Part shown: positions 32,841 to 42,482 of the stretch, one piece after another | Layout of the letters: each line of letters opens with the position of its first letter | Numbering within the stretch: the first letter of the stretch is position 1 | NCBI GenBank assembly: GCA_045599345.1 | Contig: JAZRVV010000036.1 | Coordinates: 1-64,000, forward strand | Direction: 5' to 3' | DNA from: UBA1227 sp045599345 | GTDB taxonomy: Bacteria > Bacillota > Clostridia > Oscillospirales > Acutalibacteraceae | DNA length: 64,000 nucleotides | Notes under the pieces: model-generated | The model's input: only the letters and a program-made list of their open reading frames with translations | Told to the model about the DNA's origin: nothing | Database searches by the model: none | Program-made: the position numbers and the translations under genes

Positions 32841-34931
32841 ATGTCAAAACTAATTATCGTTGAGTCACCTACAAAGACAAAAACAATTAAGGAGTACCTC
32901 GGTAAAGATTACACCGTAGTTGCTTCAATGGGTCACGTTCGTGACCTTCCTGCTGCCAAGCTCAATGTTGATGTAAAGAACAACTTTGAGCCAAAGTACG
33001 CAATAATAAAAGGAAAGGAAAACCTCGTTCGCGACTTGAAGAAGGAAGTTGCAAAGGCAGACGAGATCTATCTCGCAACTGACCCGGACCGCGAAGGAGA
33101 AGCTATTTCTTGGCATCTTGCAACTTTGCTTGATCTTGATATGAACAAAGCAAATCGAGTAACTTTCAACGAGATTACCAAGACTGGTATCATGGCAGGT
33201 ATTAAGGATCCACACAAGATAGATATGGACCTTGTTAATGCTCAGCAGGCTCGTCGAATTCTCGACAGACTTGTAGGTTACAGACTTTCCCCATTTGTAT
33301 CACAGAAGATTAGACGTGGTCTTTCAGCAGGACGCGTACAGTCTGTCGCTGTACGTCTTATCGTTGACCGCGAAGAGGAAATTCGCGCATTTAAGCCAGA
33401 GGAGTATTGGACAATTGATGCCAAGTTCATTCCTCATGGCGCAAGGAAAGCATTTGCAGCTAGTTTCATAGGTGACGAAACTGGTAAGGTAAAAATTACG
33501 ACAAAAGAAGAATCAGATAAATATTTAAAGAGACTTGATGGAGCAACATACATTGTTGATTCGGTAAAGAAGGGCATTAGAAAGAAACAGCCAGCTCCAC
33601 CATTCATCACTTCGACACTTCAACAGGACGCTTCTCGCAGACTTGGTTTCCAGGCAAAGCGTACAATGAAGGTTGCACAGGAACTCTATGAAGGTATTAA
33701 CGTCGCTGGTCGTGGTCAGGTTGGTCTTATCACATACATGAGAACTGACTCGCTTAGAATTTCTGAGGAAGCTCGTGCTATGACTGACAAGTATATCAAG
33801 GCAACTTATGGTGATAAGTATCTCCCAGAGAAGCCACGTTACTTCAAGTCTAGAAACAATGCTCAGGATGCTCATGAGGCAATTCGTCCAACAGACGTTA
33901 CTTTGACTCCAGAAGAGGCAAAGGCATCCCTTACATCTGATCAGTACAAGCTTTACAAGCTTATTTGGCAGCGCTTTATCGCAAGCCTTATGGCAACTTG
34001 TGTTCAGAACACAGTAAAGGTTGAAATTAAGGCAAACGATTGCATCTTTGCTGCTAATGGTTATAGCGTTAAGTTTGATGGTTACACAGTTCTTTATGAT
34101 ATTGACCCAGAGGAAGAGGAGGAAGCAATGCTCCCTGAACTTGCTGAAGGTGATGAGCTCAAACTTAAAGAACTTGGTGGAAATCAGCATTTCACACAGC
34201 CACCATCACGTTTCACAGAGGCTGCTCTTGTTAAGGCACTCGAAGAAAATGGTGTTGGTAGACCATCAACTTATGCATCTATCATCACAACAATTTTGTC
34301 ACGTGAATATGTTGTACGTGAAGGCAAACTTCTCAAGCCAACAGAGCTTGGCGAGGCAACAACTGGTCTTTTGAAGAACAAGTTCCCTAAGTTCGTAAAC
34401 ACTAAGTTTACAGCTCAGATGGAGACAAGCCTTGATGAAATTGCCGAAGGCAAGATTGAATATGTTGGACTTATCAGCGACTTCTATGATGACCTTGAAA
34501 GCACACTTAAAAAGGCTAAGACAGAGATGGAAGGCGTAAAGATTGAACTCGAAGAGGACAAGACTGACATCCCATGCGAAAAGTGTGGACGTATGATGGT
34601 AGTCAAGTCTGGCCGTTTCGGCAAGTTCCTTGCTTGCCCTGGTTATCCAGAGTGTAAGAATACAAGACCACTTATCCAAGAGACAGGTGCAAAATGTCCA
34701 AAGTGTGGTGGCGATGTTATTCAGAGAAAGTCAAAGAGAGGCTATGTATTCTACGGTTGTAGCAACTATCCAAACTGTGACTTTAGCACATGGGATGCTC
34801 CAGTTGCTGGAGAGAAGTGCCCAGAGTGCGGAAGCAGCTTGTTCAAGCATAGAGCAAACTATGTTTGCTTAAAGGAAGGTTGCGGATACGAAGTAGCCGC
34901 ACCAAGAAAGAGGAGCACAAAGAATGGCTAA
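32841..34931 (+). CDS. topA: DNA topoisomerase I
   Basis: A 696-residue type IA topoisomerase that removes negative supercoils, opposing the gyrase encoded in this window. TOPRIM is at the N-terminus (KLIIVESPTKTKTI; TDPDREGEAISWH), and the catalytic tyrosine is Tyr299 in YMRTDS. Three zinc ribbons end the protein (CEKCGRMM, CPKCGGDV, CPECGSSL). ATG 32841 has AGGATGG eight bases upstream; a codon at 32829 is inside that site. It overlaps trmFO by 8 bases. Confidence 0.97.
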   Translation: MSKLIIVESPTKTKTIKEYLGKDYTVVASMGHVRDLPAAKLNVDVKNNFEPKYAIIKGKENLVRDLKKEVAKADEIYLATDPDREGEAISWHLATLLDLDMNKANRVTFNEITKTGIMAGIKDPHKIDMDLVNAQQARRILDRLVGYRLSPFVSQKIRRGLSAGRVQSVAVRLIVDREEEIRAFKPEEYWTIDAKFIPHGARKAFAASFIGDETGKVKITTKEESDKYLKRLDGATYIVDSVKKGIRKKQPAPPFITSTLQQDASRRLGFQAKRTMKVAQELYEGINVAGRGQVGLITYMRTDSLRISEEARAMTDKYIKATYGDKYLPEKPRYFKSRNNAQDAHEAIRPTDVTLTPEEAKASLTSDQYKLYKLIWQRFIASLMATCVQNTVKVEIKANDCIFAANGYSVKFDGYTVLYDIDPEEEEEAMLPELAEGDELKLKELGGNQHFTQPPSRFTEAALVKALEENGVGRPSTYASIITTILSREYVVREGKLLKPTELGEATTGLLKNKFPKFVNTKFTAQMETSLDEIAEGKIEYVGLISDFYDDLESTLKKAKTEMEGVKIELEEDKTDIPCEKCGRMMVVKSGRFGKFLACPGYPECKNTRPLIQETGAKCPKCGGDVIQRKSKRGYVFYGCSNYPNCDFSTWDAPVAGEKCPECGSSLFKHRANYVCLKEGCGYEVAAPRKRSTKNG

Positions 34932-36234
34932 GACAGCTATTGTTATCGGAGCGGGTTTCGCAGGTGTCGAGGCTTCGATGCAACTTGCAAAGGCGGGTAT
35001 TGAGGTTCATCTCTATGAGATGAAGCCAGTACGCTTCTCGCCTGCTCATAAAAACGTAAATTTTGCAGAGCTTGTATGCTCAAACTCTTTCAAGGCGCAG
35101 CGAGTTGATTCCGCTGCAGGCCTTATGAAAGAGGAGATGACAAGATTTGACTCTGTCTGCGTTCGCTGTGCCAAAAAGTGCAGCGTACCAGCTGGTGGCT
35201 CCCTCTCTGTTGATAGGGAACAGTTCGCCCAGATGGTAACGGACGAAGTCGAGGCAATGGATAACATCATCATCCACCGTGAAGAGGTTTTGGATATTCC
35301 AAAACCAGGTGTTGATGCGGATGCAGTTATCATTGCGGCAGGTCCTCTTGTATCAGATGCTCTTGCAAGTAAAATAGAGCAGCTCTGTGGCACATCACTC
35401 CATTTCTTTGATGCCGCTGCACCAATAGTATCTGGTGACAGTATCGATATGGAATATGCATTTGCAGCATCACGTTATGATCACGGTGATGATGACTACA
35501 TAAACTGCCCAATGAACAAAGAGGAGTATGAGGCATTTTACGAGGCATTAATAAATGCCGAGGGTGCGCCTCAACACGACTTTGACAAGCGCAAGACTGG
35601 CTATGAAGGTTGCATGCCAATCGAAGTATTGGCCAACCGTGGCATAGACACTATGCGCTTTGGCCCTATGAAGCCTGTTGGACTTCGCGACCCAAAGACT
35701 GGACATCGCCCATGGGCGTGTCTCCAACTTCGTCGCGAGACAAAAGATGGCGAAATGTTTAACCTTGTTGGCTTCCAGACCAACTTGAAGTTTGGTGAGC
35801 AAAAGCGTGTTTTCTCAATGATTCCAGCTCTTCATGACGCTGAGTTTTTACGCTATGGCGTAATGCACAGGAACACATTTATCAATTCACCAAAACTCCT
35901 TGGTGCAGATTACCAATACAAGACTATTAAAGGCCTCTTCTTTGCTGGTCAAATCACTGGTGTAGAAGGATATATGGAATCGGCTCAAAGTGGTATTATG
36001 GCTGGTATTAATGCTGCAAGGATGATAAACGGTGAGGAGCCATTGATTCTTCCAAAGGAGACAATGATGGGCGCACTTTCTCAATATATTAGTGATGAAA
36101 GTGTGGAAAACTTCCAGCCAATGGGCGCAAACTTTGGCGTACTTCCGCCAATTGAGCCACACATTAGAGATAAGAAGGAACGCTATGCAGCACTCGCACA
36201 GCGCTCACTTGATTACTTTGATAAGAAGGATTAA
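34924..36234 (+). CDS. trmFO: Methylenetetrahydrofolate-tRNA-(uracil-54-C5)-methyltransferase TrmFO
   Basis: A 436-residue FAD enzyme that makes ribothymidine at position 54 of tRNA using methylenetetrahydrofolate. The FAD motif is GAGFAGVEA at the N-terminus. ELVCSNSFKAQ and the C-terminal GQITGVEGYMESAQSG are family hallmarks; the Cys residues needed for transfer are in these regions. It is related to MnmG, encoded 14 kb away. It overlaps topA by 8 bases. Confidence 0.96.
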   Translation: MAKTAIVIGAGFAGVEASMQLAKAGIEVHLYEMKPVRFSPAHKNVNFAELVCSNSFKAQRVDSAAGLMKEEMTRFDSVCVRCAKKCSVPAGGSLSVDREQFAQMVTDEVEAMDNIIIHREEVLDIPKPGVDADAVIIAAGPLVSDALASKIEQLCGTSLHFFDAAAPIVSGDSIDMEYAFAASRYDHGDDDYINCPMNKEEYEAFYEALINAEGAPQHDFDKRKTGYEGCMPIEVLANRGIDTMRFGPMKPVGLRDPKTGHRPWACLQLRRETKDGEMFNLVGFQTNLKFGEQKRVFSMIPALHDAEFLRYGVMHRNTFINSPKLLGADYQYKTIKGLFFAGQITGVEGYMESAQSGIMAGINAARMINGEEPLILPKETMMGALSQYISDESVENFQPMGANFGVLPPIEPHIRDKKERYAALAQRSLDYFDKKD

Positions 36235-36236
36235 AG

Positions 36237-37223
36237 ATGAAGATTATTGTAGATGCATTCGGTGGCGATAACGCCCCTCTTGAAATTATCAAGGGTTCAG
36301 TAGATGCACATAATGAATTTGGATACGACATAATTCTTACAGGCGACGAGAATAAAATCAAAGCTTGTGCAAGCGAGAACAACATCGATATCTCTGATAT
36401 GGAAATTGTTCATACAGAGGATGTAATCAGTATGCATGATAGTCCTCGTTCTATACTTCGAGAACACAAAGATTCATCTTTGGGTCTTGGCGTACAGCTT
36501 CTTGCCGATGGCCGTGGAGATGGCTTTGTTACTGCTGGTTCAACAGGTGCTTATGTGCTTGCTACTCACAAATTTATCGGTGAAATTCCTGGACTTCACA
36601 AGGCTGCTACCGCTGCTATTATGCCAAATGATGAAGGCAAGTTTTTGATGATGGACTGTGGTGCAAACCTCACATGTACACCAGAAGTACTCAATCAGTT
36701 TGCCATTATGGGTGTCGCTTATATGAAGAGTGTTTTTGGTGTTGAGAATCCAAGAGTTGGACTTGCAAATATCGGCGTCGAGGAGTCAAAAGGCACAGAA
36801 ACTCTTCGTGAGGCATATAAACTCATGAGTGAGCAGGATTATAACTTCGTTGGCAACATTGAAGTTCGTGATATTCCATTTGGTGGAGCAGATGTAATTG
36901 TATGTGAAGGCTTCACAGGAAACGTTATCCTCAAGATGTACGAAGGTGTTGCAGGTGCACTCCTTGGAAACATCAAGAGTATCTTTAAGACAAATCTTCT
37001 CACAAAGATTGGCTATCTCTGTATCAAAAAAGAGATGGGTGGATTTAAAAAGAAGATGGACTATAAAGTTTATGGTGGAGCTCCACTTATGGGCATCAAG
37101 AAACCAGTTGCAAAAGCACATGGTTCATCCGATGCAAAGGCATTTAAGTATGCAATTAAGCAGATTGCAGACTATGCTGAAAGTGGCGCTATCGACATAA
37201 TCACAGAGGCGGTAAAAGAATAA
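36237..37223 (+). CDS. plsX: Phosphate acyltransferase PlsX
   Basis: A 328-residue enzyme making acyl-phosphate from acyl-ACP, the first step of phospholipid synthesis in most Bacillota. The N-terminus IIVDAFGGDNAPLEI and GSTGAYV and NIGVEESKG are conserved. It is followed directly by rnc with a one-base overlap. The usual acpP gene between plsX and rnc is not present, and no fab gene is seen. Confidence 0.96.
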   Translation: MKIIVDAFGGDNAPLEIIKGSVDAHNEFGYDIILTGDENKIKACASENNIDISDMEIVHTEDVISMHDSPRSILREHKDSSLGLGVQLLADGRGDGFVTAGSTGAYVLATHKFIGEIPGLHKAATAAIMPNDEGKFLMMDCGANLTCTPEVLNQFAIMGVAYMKSVFGVENPRVGLANIGVEESKGTETLREAYKLMSEQDYNFVGNIEVRDIPFGGADVIVCEGFTGNVILKMYEGVAGALLGNIKSIFKTNLLTKIGYLCIKKEMGGFKKKMDYKVYGGAPLMGIKKPVAKAHGSSDAKAFKYAIKQIADYAESGAIDIITEAVKE

Positions 37224-37900
37224 TGGATCTTCATGATTTTGAAAAAACATTAGGATATGAATACAAGGATTTAAAACTCCTTGAGACAGCTCTTACACAT
37301 TCATCCTACGCTAACGAGAAAGGCAACGGACACAAGTATAATGAGCGTCTCGAGTTTCTTGGTGACTCTGTTTTAGGGTTTGTAACAGCTGACTATTTTT
37401 TCAATAATATGAAGGACCTCCCAGAGGGACAACTTACAAAACTCCGCGCAGCAACTGTTTGTGAAGATGCTTGTTTTGACTATGCAAAAGAGATTAACCT
37501 TGGTGGATATATGCTCCTTGGAAAGGGCGAGGAAAAGACAGGCGGAAGAGAACGCAAATCTATTCTTGCAGATGCTTTTGAGGCCGTAATCGCTTCAATC
37601 TATCTTGATGGTGGACTTGAGCCTGCACGTGAATTTATTCTCCGCTTTATCATTCCAGCAATCGAGAAACATCAGGTTACTTTCAAGGATTACAAGACTG
37701 TTTTGCAGGAGGTAATTCAAAAGAATCCGGAGGAAAAACTCACCTATGTACTTGTTGGTGAGTCAGGTCCAGATCACGACAAGAAATTTGAAGTAGAAGT
37801 TCACTTAAATTCCAATATCATCGGTCGTGGGGATGGAAGAACAAAGAAACATGCTGAGCAGGAAGCAGCTCGCGAAGCATTGGAGTTAATGGGTCTATGA
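37223..37900 (+). CDS. rnc: Ribonuclease III
   Basis: A 225-residue double-strand-specific RNase that processes rRNA precursors. The catalytic signature ERLEFLGDSVLG is near residue 40, with the second acidic site in DAFEAVIASIYLD. The dsRNA-binding domain fills residues 155-225 (ENAEQEAAREAL-type end, here KHAEQEAAREAL). It overlaps the radical SAM gene by 4 bases. Confidence 0.97.
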   Translation: MDLHDFEKTLGYEYKDLKLLETALTHSSYANEKGNGHKYNERLEFLGDSVLGFVTADYFFNNMKDLPEGQLTKLRAATVCEDACFDYAKEINLGGYMLLGKGEEKTGGRERKSILADAFEAVIASIYLDGGLEPAREFILRFIIPAIEKHQVTFKDYKTVLQEVIQKNPEEKLTYVLVGESGPDHDKKFEVEVHLNSNIIGRGDGRTKKHAEQEAAREALELMGL

Positions 37901-38895
37901 GTCACAAGAACATTGCACTGTTCGTAGCCCATGTTGGCTGCCCAAATATGTGCAGCTTTTGTAATCAACATATAATATCTGGTAAAAGGGAGACCGCCAC
38001 AGCAGGTGATGTTGACGCGGCAGTAAAAACTGCGCTCGACTCCGGTTGCTGTGACGGCCAACTTGCTTTTTTTGGCGGTAGTTTTACCGCCATTGATAGG
38101 CCATATATGATGGAACTTCTCAGCGCGGCGAAGCCGTATGTTGAGAGAGGTGACATCACAGGAATCCGCATATCTACGCGCCCTGACGCTATCGATAGCG
38201 AGGTTCTTGCCATACTAAAAGAGTATGGAGTTGAGGCTATCGAGCTTGGCGCGCAGAGCATGGATGATAATGTGCTCACTCTCAACCGTCGTGGCCATAC
38301 AGCCGACGATGTTCGCCGCGCATCAAAGATGATAAAAGATGCTGGTTTTGAACTTGGCCTTCAGATGATGACCGGCCTTTATGGCGACACAGAAGAAGGC
38401 GCTATTTACACGGCAAGAGAGCTTATAAAACTAGGGCCAAAAACAGTGAGGATTTATCCAACTGTTGTACTAGAAGGCACAGAACTTGCCGACCTTTATA
38501 GTGCCAAAAAGTATGAGCCAGAAACTCTAGACAGCGCTATCAAAACTTGTGCAAAACTTTTGGTTGAGTTTGAAAACGCTGGCATTAAAGTAATTCGTTT
38601 GGGACTTCATTCAGGTGGAAATGTGGAGGACGGATATATTGCGGGAGCATATCACCCAGCCTTTCGTGAATTAGTTGAAGGCCAGATTTATTTTGAAAAA
38701 GCAATGGAAAAGTTGTCCCAGTTTGAGGGTGGCAATAATCACACATATAAAATTTTTGTAAATCCTAAAGAAATTTCAAAAATGACGGGACAGAAGAGAC
38801 AAAATATAGTACAATTAAAAGATAATAATTACATCTGTAATGTATTTTCAAATTCTAGTTTAGATAAGTACGAAATTTTGATAGAGGAAGATTAA
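37897..38895 (+). CDS. Radical SAM protein, Elp3-like
   Basis: A 332-residue radical SAM enzyme. The cluster motif is CPNMCSFC near residues 15-22, followed by FFGGSFTAI, the GGE-type SAM-binding segment. RISTRPDAI and QSMDDNVLTLNRRGH are typical of the Elp3-like group found between rnc and smc in Clostridia. There is no acetyltransferase domain, so it is not full Elp3. The role is unknown; a tRNA modification is a reasonable guess. It overlaps rnc by 4 bases and precedes smc by 3. Confidence 0.88.
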   Translation: MSHKNIALFVAHVGCPNMCSFCNQHIISGKRETATAGDVDAAVKTALDSGCCDGQLAFFGGSFTAIDRPYMMELLSAAKPYVERGDITGIRISTRPDAIDSEVLAILKEYGVEAIELGAQSMDDNVLTLNRRGHTADDVRRASKMIKDAGFELGLQMMTGLYGDTEEGAIYTARELIKLGPKTVRIYPTVVLEGTELADLYSAKKYEPETLDSAIKTCAKLLVEFENAGIKVIRLGLHSGGNVEDGYIAGAYHPAFRELVEGQIYFEKAMEKLSQFEGGNNHTYKIFVNPKEISKMTGQKRQNIVQLKDNNYICNVFSNSSLDKYEILIEED

Positions 38896-38898
38896 CGA

Positions 38899-41800
38899 AT
38901 GATTTTAAAAGCACTCGAAATGCAAGGATTCAAGTCCTTCCCAGACAAAACTGTTCTCAGTTTTGATAAGGGAATGACAGCCGTTGTTGGACCAAATGGT
39001 TCTGGTAAGAGTAATATCTCTGACGCGGTTCGTTGGGTTCTTGGCGAGCAATCAACAAAGAACCTTCGTGGTTCAAAAATGGAGGATGTCATCTTCGGCG
39101 GAACGAGCATTAGAAAGGCTCTTGGTTACGCCGAGGTTACTTTGCGTCTTGATAACAAGGATAGAAGTCTCAACAATGACAATGATGAGGTTGCAATCAC
39201 AAGACGTTACTTCCGCTCAGGCGAAAGTGAATATAGAATCAACGATCAGACTGTACGCCTTCGTGATGTAAACGAACTCTTCATGGATACAGGTCTTGGC
39301 CGTGATGGTTATTCCATTGTTAGCCAGGGTAAGGTTGCTGACATGGTATCAGCAAAATCAAAAGAGCGCAGGGATATGCTTGAGGAAGCAGCAGGCATCT
39401 CTCACTTTAGGTATAGAAGGACAGACGCTATGCGTCGTCTTGATCAGACCGAGGAGAACTTGATTCGTCTTCGTGATATTCTCACAGAACTCGAGAGCCG
39501 TGTTGGCCCACTTAAGGTTCAGAGCGAAAAGGCGGAGAAGTTCCTGGTTCTTGCCGATGAGAAAAAGACACTTGAGATTAGTCTTTGGCTCTATACAATT
39601 GACACATTGAAGGATCGCCTTCGTGATCAGGAGCACAAGATTGAGCTCTCTGATTCTCAATACAAGGCTGCAATTGAGGAACTTGAATCAATCGAGAAAA
39701 AGACAGACGAGATACTTGAGCGCTCACAGGAAATCACTTGTGAGATTGAAAATATCCGTGCATCAATGTCTGGCGCAGAGGAGCAAATTGGTGAGATAAA
39801 CGCCAAGATTGCTGTTAATGAAAACTCTATCGAGCACAACAACCAGTCAATTGAACGTATCCAAAAGGATATGGAAGAAGCAACTGGCGAACGTGCCGAA
39901 ACAGAAAACAAGATAAAAGAGACAGAGGAAAAGATTGCCGAACTTGAAGGACAAATGAAAGAAAAGCAAGAGGCAATGGCTGCTTTGACAATCGATACAG
40001 AGAGTCTTACAAAAGCAGATGATGAAAACTCTGATAAGACAATCGAACTTTCAAAAGAACTTACTGAGCTTTCAGAGAAAATTGCTGATGCTCGTGTTCG
40101 CAAGGCAGAGGCGCTTTCTGGTAAAGAAGAAATCATCACTCGTAACGAGAACGTTGATGAGAACCGTGCCGAGCGTCAAAAGGTAATCGATAACTTCAAG
40201 AAGGAGCAGGAGTCTGCAAAGAAGGAACTCGATGATTGCCTTGATACAATCACAAGCGTTACAAACTCAATAGATGGATATAAACTTCGCGCAACAAAGC
40301 GTCAAGAGAAGTATGACTCACAAAAGGATGAGGTTGAGGCAAAGCGTCTTGAGGTTCAGTCCCGCGAAGAAAAGATTATTATGCTCGAGGAACTCGAGAA
40401 AAACATGGAAGGATATTCTGGAAGTGTTAAGGCTGTCATCAAGGAATCAAAGGGTGGCAAACTTCCTGGCATCCATGGTCCACTCTCCCAGATAATCAGT
40501 GTTAAGGATAAGTACTCAACTGCCATTGAAACCGCACTTGGGGCAGCAATTCAGCACGTTGTTGTAAACAATGAGTCTGATGCGAAGGCTGCAATCAAGT
40601 ACTTAAAGGAGCACAAGGCAGGTCGTGCTACATTCCTTCCAATTTCAACTATCAAGTCAAAGCCTCTTGATGAGAAGGGTCTTGATGATTGCTATGGATA
40701 CATTGATATTGCAAGCAATCTTGTATCAGCAGATAAAAAGTACGATGAGATTATCAAGGCTCAACTTTGCAGAACAGTTGTAACAGAGGACCTTGATAGC
40801 GCAATCTCTATCGGCAAGAAATATAAGAACCGTTTCAAGATAGTAACTCTTGATGGTCAGGTAATTAATGCCGGTGGTTCAATGACCGGTGGTTCCAAGG
40901 TTCAGAATGCTGGTATCCTGGCCCGCTCCGGTAACATCGATCAGCTTAGAGCTGAGCTCTTAAAGCAAAAGGATGTGCTCGCTGGTCTTGAGGATGCATT
41001 CAAGACGACGACAGAGGAACTTGCAAGAGCAAGGGCAGAACTTGAAGCATCAGAGGCAGACCTTATTACTGCAAACGAAGAAAAGGTTCGTGCAGAGAGT
41101 GCACTCAAACTTGTTGAAGGTCAACTTCAAGGTGTTATGGATGCAATCCGCGACCTTGATGAGGAGCAGGCAAACGCTCAGCTCCGTATAGATGAATTTG
41201 ACAAGATTATCAAGGCTTCTGAAAAGGAAGAGAATGAACTTGTTGCAAAATCTAAGGATGTCGAAGACAAGATTGCAGAACTCACTGGTAGCAAAGAGGA
41301 CCTCCGTCAAAAGCGTGAGGAAGCTGCCGAGAAGTCCAAGGCTCTTGAAATGGAAGAGATGGCTCTTTCAAAGGATATCCAGGCAAATCGCGATATAATC
41401 GAGAACCTTCAAAAGGCAACTGAGAGTTCAACAAGCAAAGAGGATTCTTTGAAGGCTGAAATCAAAGTATTCGAAGACCTCAATGAATCCGCACTCAAGG
41501 AAATTGAGGAACTCAAAGTTCAAGTTCAAGAGATTAAGGATGGCAACATCGCCTCTGAACAAAAGATTGAAGAGCTCACAGAGGAGCGTCAAAAGGCAGA
41601 GGCTGATTCAGGTAGCCTTCGCCAACTTGAGCGTGACAAGACAAATGAGCGCGAGCGCCTTTCATCTGATCTTGCTCGTCTTTCAGAGCAGAAAGCGAAT
41701 ATGCTTCGCGAGTATGAGGAAACAGAGAACAAGCTTTATGAGGAGTATCAACTTACAAGACGTGAAGCATCCGAAATCTCTGATCCAGCTGAGGATCCAA

Positions 41801-42468
41801 AGCAGGCCAAGGTTGACCTTGCAGAAGTTAAGAACAAGATTAAGGCACTTGGTTCTGTTAACGTCGGTGCAATAGAAGAATACAAAGAAGTATCTGAGCG
41901 CTATGAATTCATGAGCACTCAGGTATCAGATATAGAAGTATCCAAGGCAGAACTTATCAAACTTATTGAGGAACTCACTTCAAATATGGCTCTTCAATTT
42001 AGAGAGCAGTTCGCAAGAATCAACAAAGCTTTTGGCGAGACATTCGTCGAGCTCTTTGATGGTGGTAAAGCAGAACTTCTCTTGGAGGATGAGCTCGATG
42101 TACTTGAGTCACCAATTGAGATTAAGGTTCAGCCACCTGGCAAGAACGTTCAAAACATCGACCTCTTGTCCGGCGGTGAGAAGGGCCTTTCAGCAATTGC
42201 TCTTCTCTTTGCGATACTCAAGGTAACTCCAGCGCCATTCTGCATTTTCGATGAGGTCGAGGCAGCGCTTGATGATATCAATGTAACTCGTTATGCTCAA
42301 TACGTTCGTCGTATGACAAGCAATACGCAATTTATTCTCATCACTCACCGCCGCGGCACAATGGAGGAATCAGATATCCTCTATGGTGTAACAATGCAAG
42401 AGGAGGGCGTATCAAAACTCCTTGAACTTAAAACTGCAGAAATGGCTAAGAAACTTGGCCTTAACTAA
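38899..42468 (+). CDS. smc: Chromosome segregation protein SMC
   Basis: An 1189-residue condensin ATPase. Walker A is GPNGSGKSN at residues 31-39. Two long coiled coils surround the hinge (near residues 515-670, with GPLSQIISV and INAGGSMTGGS). The C-terminal head has the ABC signature LLSGGEKGLSAIAL and Walker B FCIFDEVEAALDD. SMC is loaded at parS by ParB and zips the chromosome arms; both perfect parS sites are in this window. Length is normal. scpA and scpB are not here. Confidence 0.98.
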   Translation: MILKALEMQGFKSFPDKTVLSFDKGMTAVVGPNGSGKSNISDAVRWVLGEQSTKNLRGSKMEDVIFGGTSIRKALGYAEVTLRLDNKDRSLNNDNDEVAITRRYFRSGESEYRINDQTVRLRDVNELFMDTGLGRDGYSIVSQGKVADMVSAKSKERRDMLEEAAGISHFRYRRTDAMRRLDQTEENLIRLRDILTELESRVGPLKVQSEKAEKFLVLADEKKTLEISLWLYTIDTLKDRLRDQEHKIELSDSQYKAAIEELESIEKKTDEILERSQEITCEIENIRASMSGAEEQIGEINAKIAVNENSIEHNNQSIERIQKDMEEATGERAETENKIKETEEKIAELEGQMKEKQEAMAALTIDTESLTKADDENSDKTIELSKELTELSEKIADARVRKAEALSGKEEIITRNENVDENRAERQKVIDNFKKEQESAKKELDDCLDTITSVTNSIDGYKLRATKRQEKYDSQKDEVEAKRLEVQSREEKIIMLEELEKNMEGYSGSVKAVIKESKGGKLPGIHGPLSQIISVKDKYSTAIETALGAAIQHVVVNNESDAKAAIKYLKEHKAGRATFLPISTIKSKPLDEKGLDDCYGYIDIASNLVSADKKYDEIIKAQLCRTVVTEDLDSAISIGKKYKNRFKIVTLDGQVINAGGSMTGGSKVQNAGILARSGNIDQLRAELLKQKDVLAGLEDAFKTTTEELARARAELEASEADLITANEEKVRAESALKLVEGQLQGVMDAIRDLDEEQANAQLRIDEFDKIIKASEKEENELVAKSKDVEDKIAELTGSKEDLRQKREEAAEKSKALEMEEMALSKDIQANRDIIENLQKATESSTSKEDSLKAEIKVFEDLNESALKEIEELKVQVQEIKDGNIASEQKIEELTEERQKAEADSGSLRQLERDKTNERERLSSDLARLSEQKANMLREYEETENKLYEEYQLTRREASEISDPAEDPKQAKVDLAEVKNKIKALGSVNVGAIEEYKEVSERYEFMSTQVSDIEVSKAELIKLIEELTSNMALQFREQFARINKAFGETFVELFDGGKAELLLEDELDVLESPIEIKVQPPGKNVQNIDLLSGGEKGLSAIALLFAILKVTPAPFCIFDEVEAALDDINVTRYAQYVRRMTSNTQFILITHRRGTMEESDILYGVTMQEEGVSKLLELKTAEMAKKLGLN

Positions 42469-42482
42469 AAGGAGAATCCTTT

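Noticed and set aside
33525..34190. Long open frame (221 residues) antisense to topA
   Set aside because: Rich in Cys, Leu, Ser and Ile with no motif, no ribosome site, and fully inside a conserved gene.
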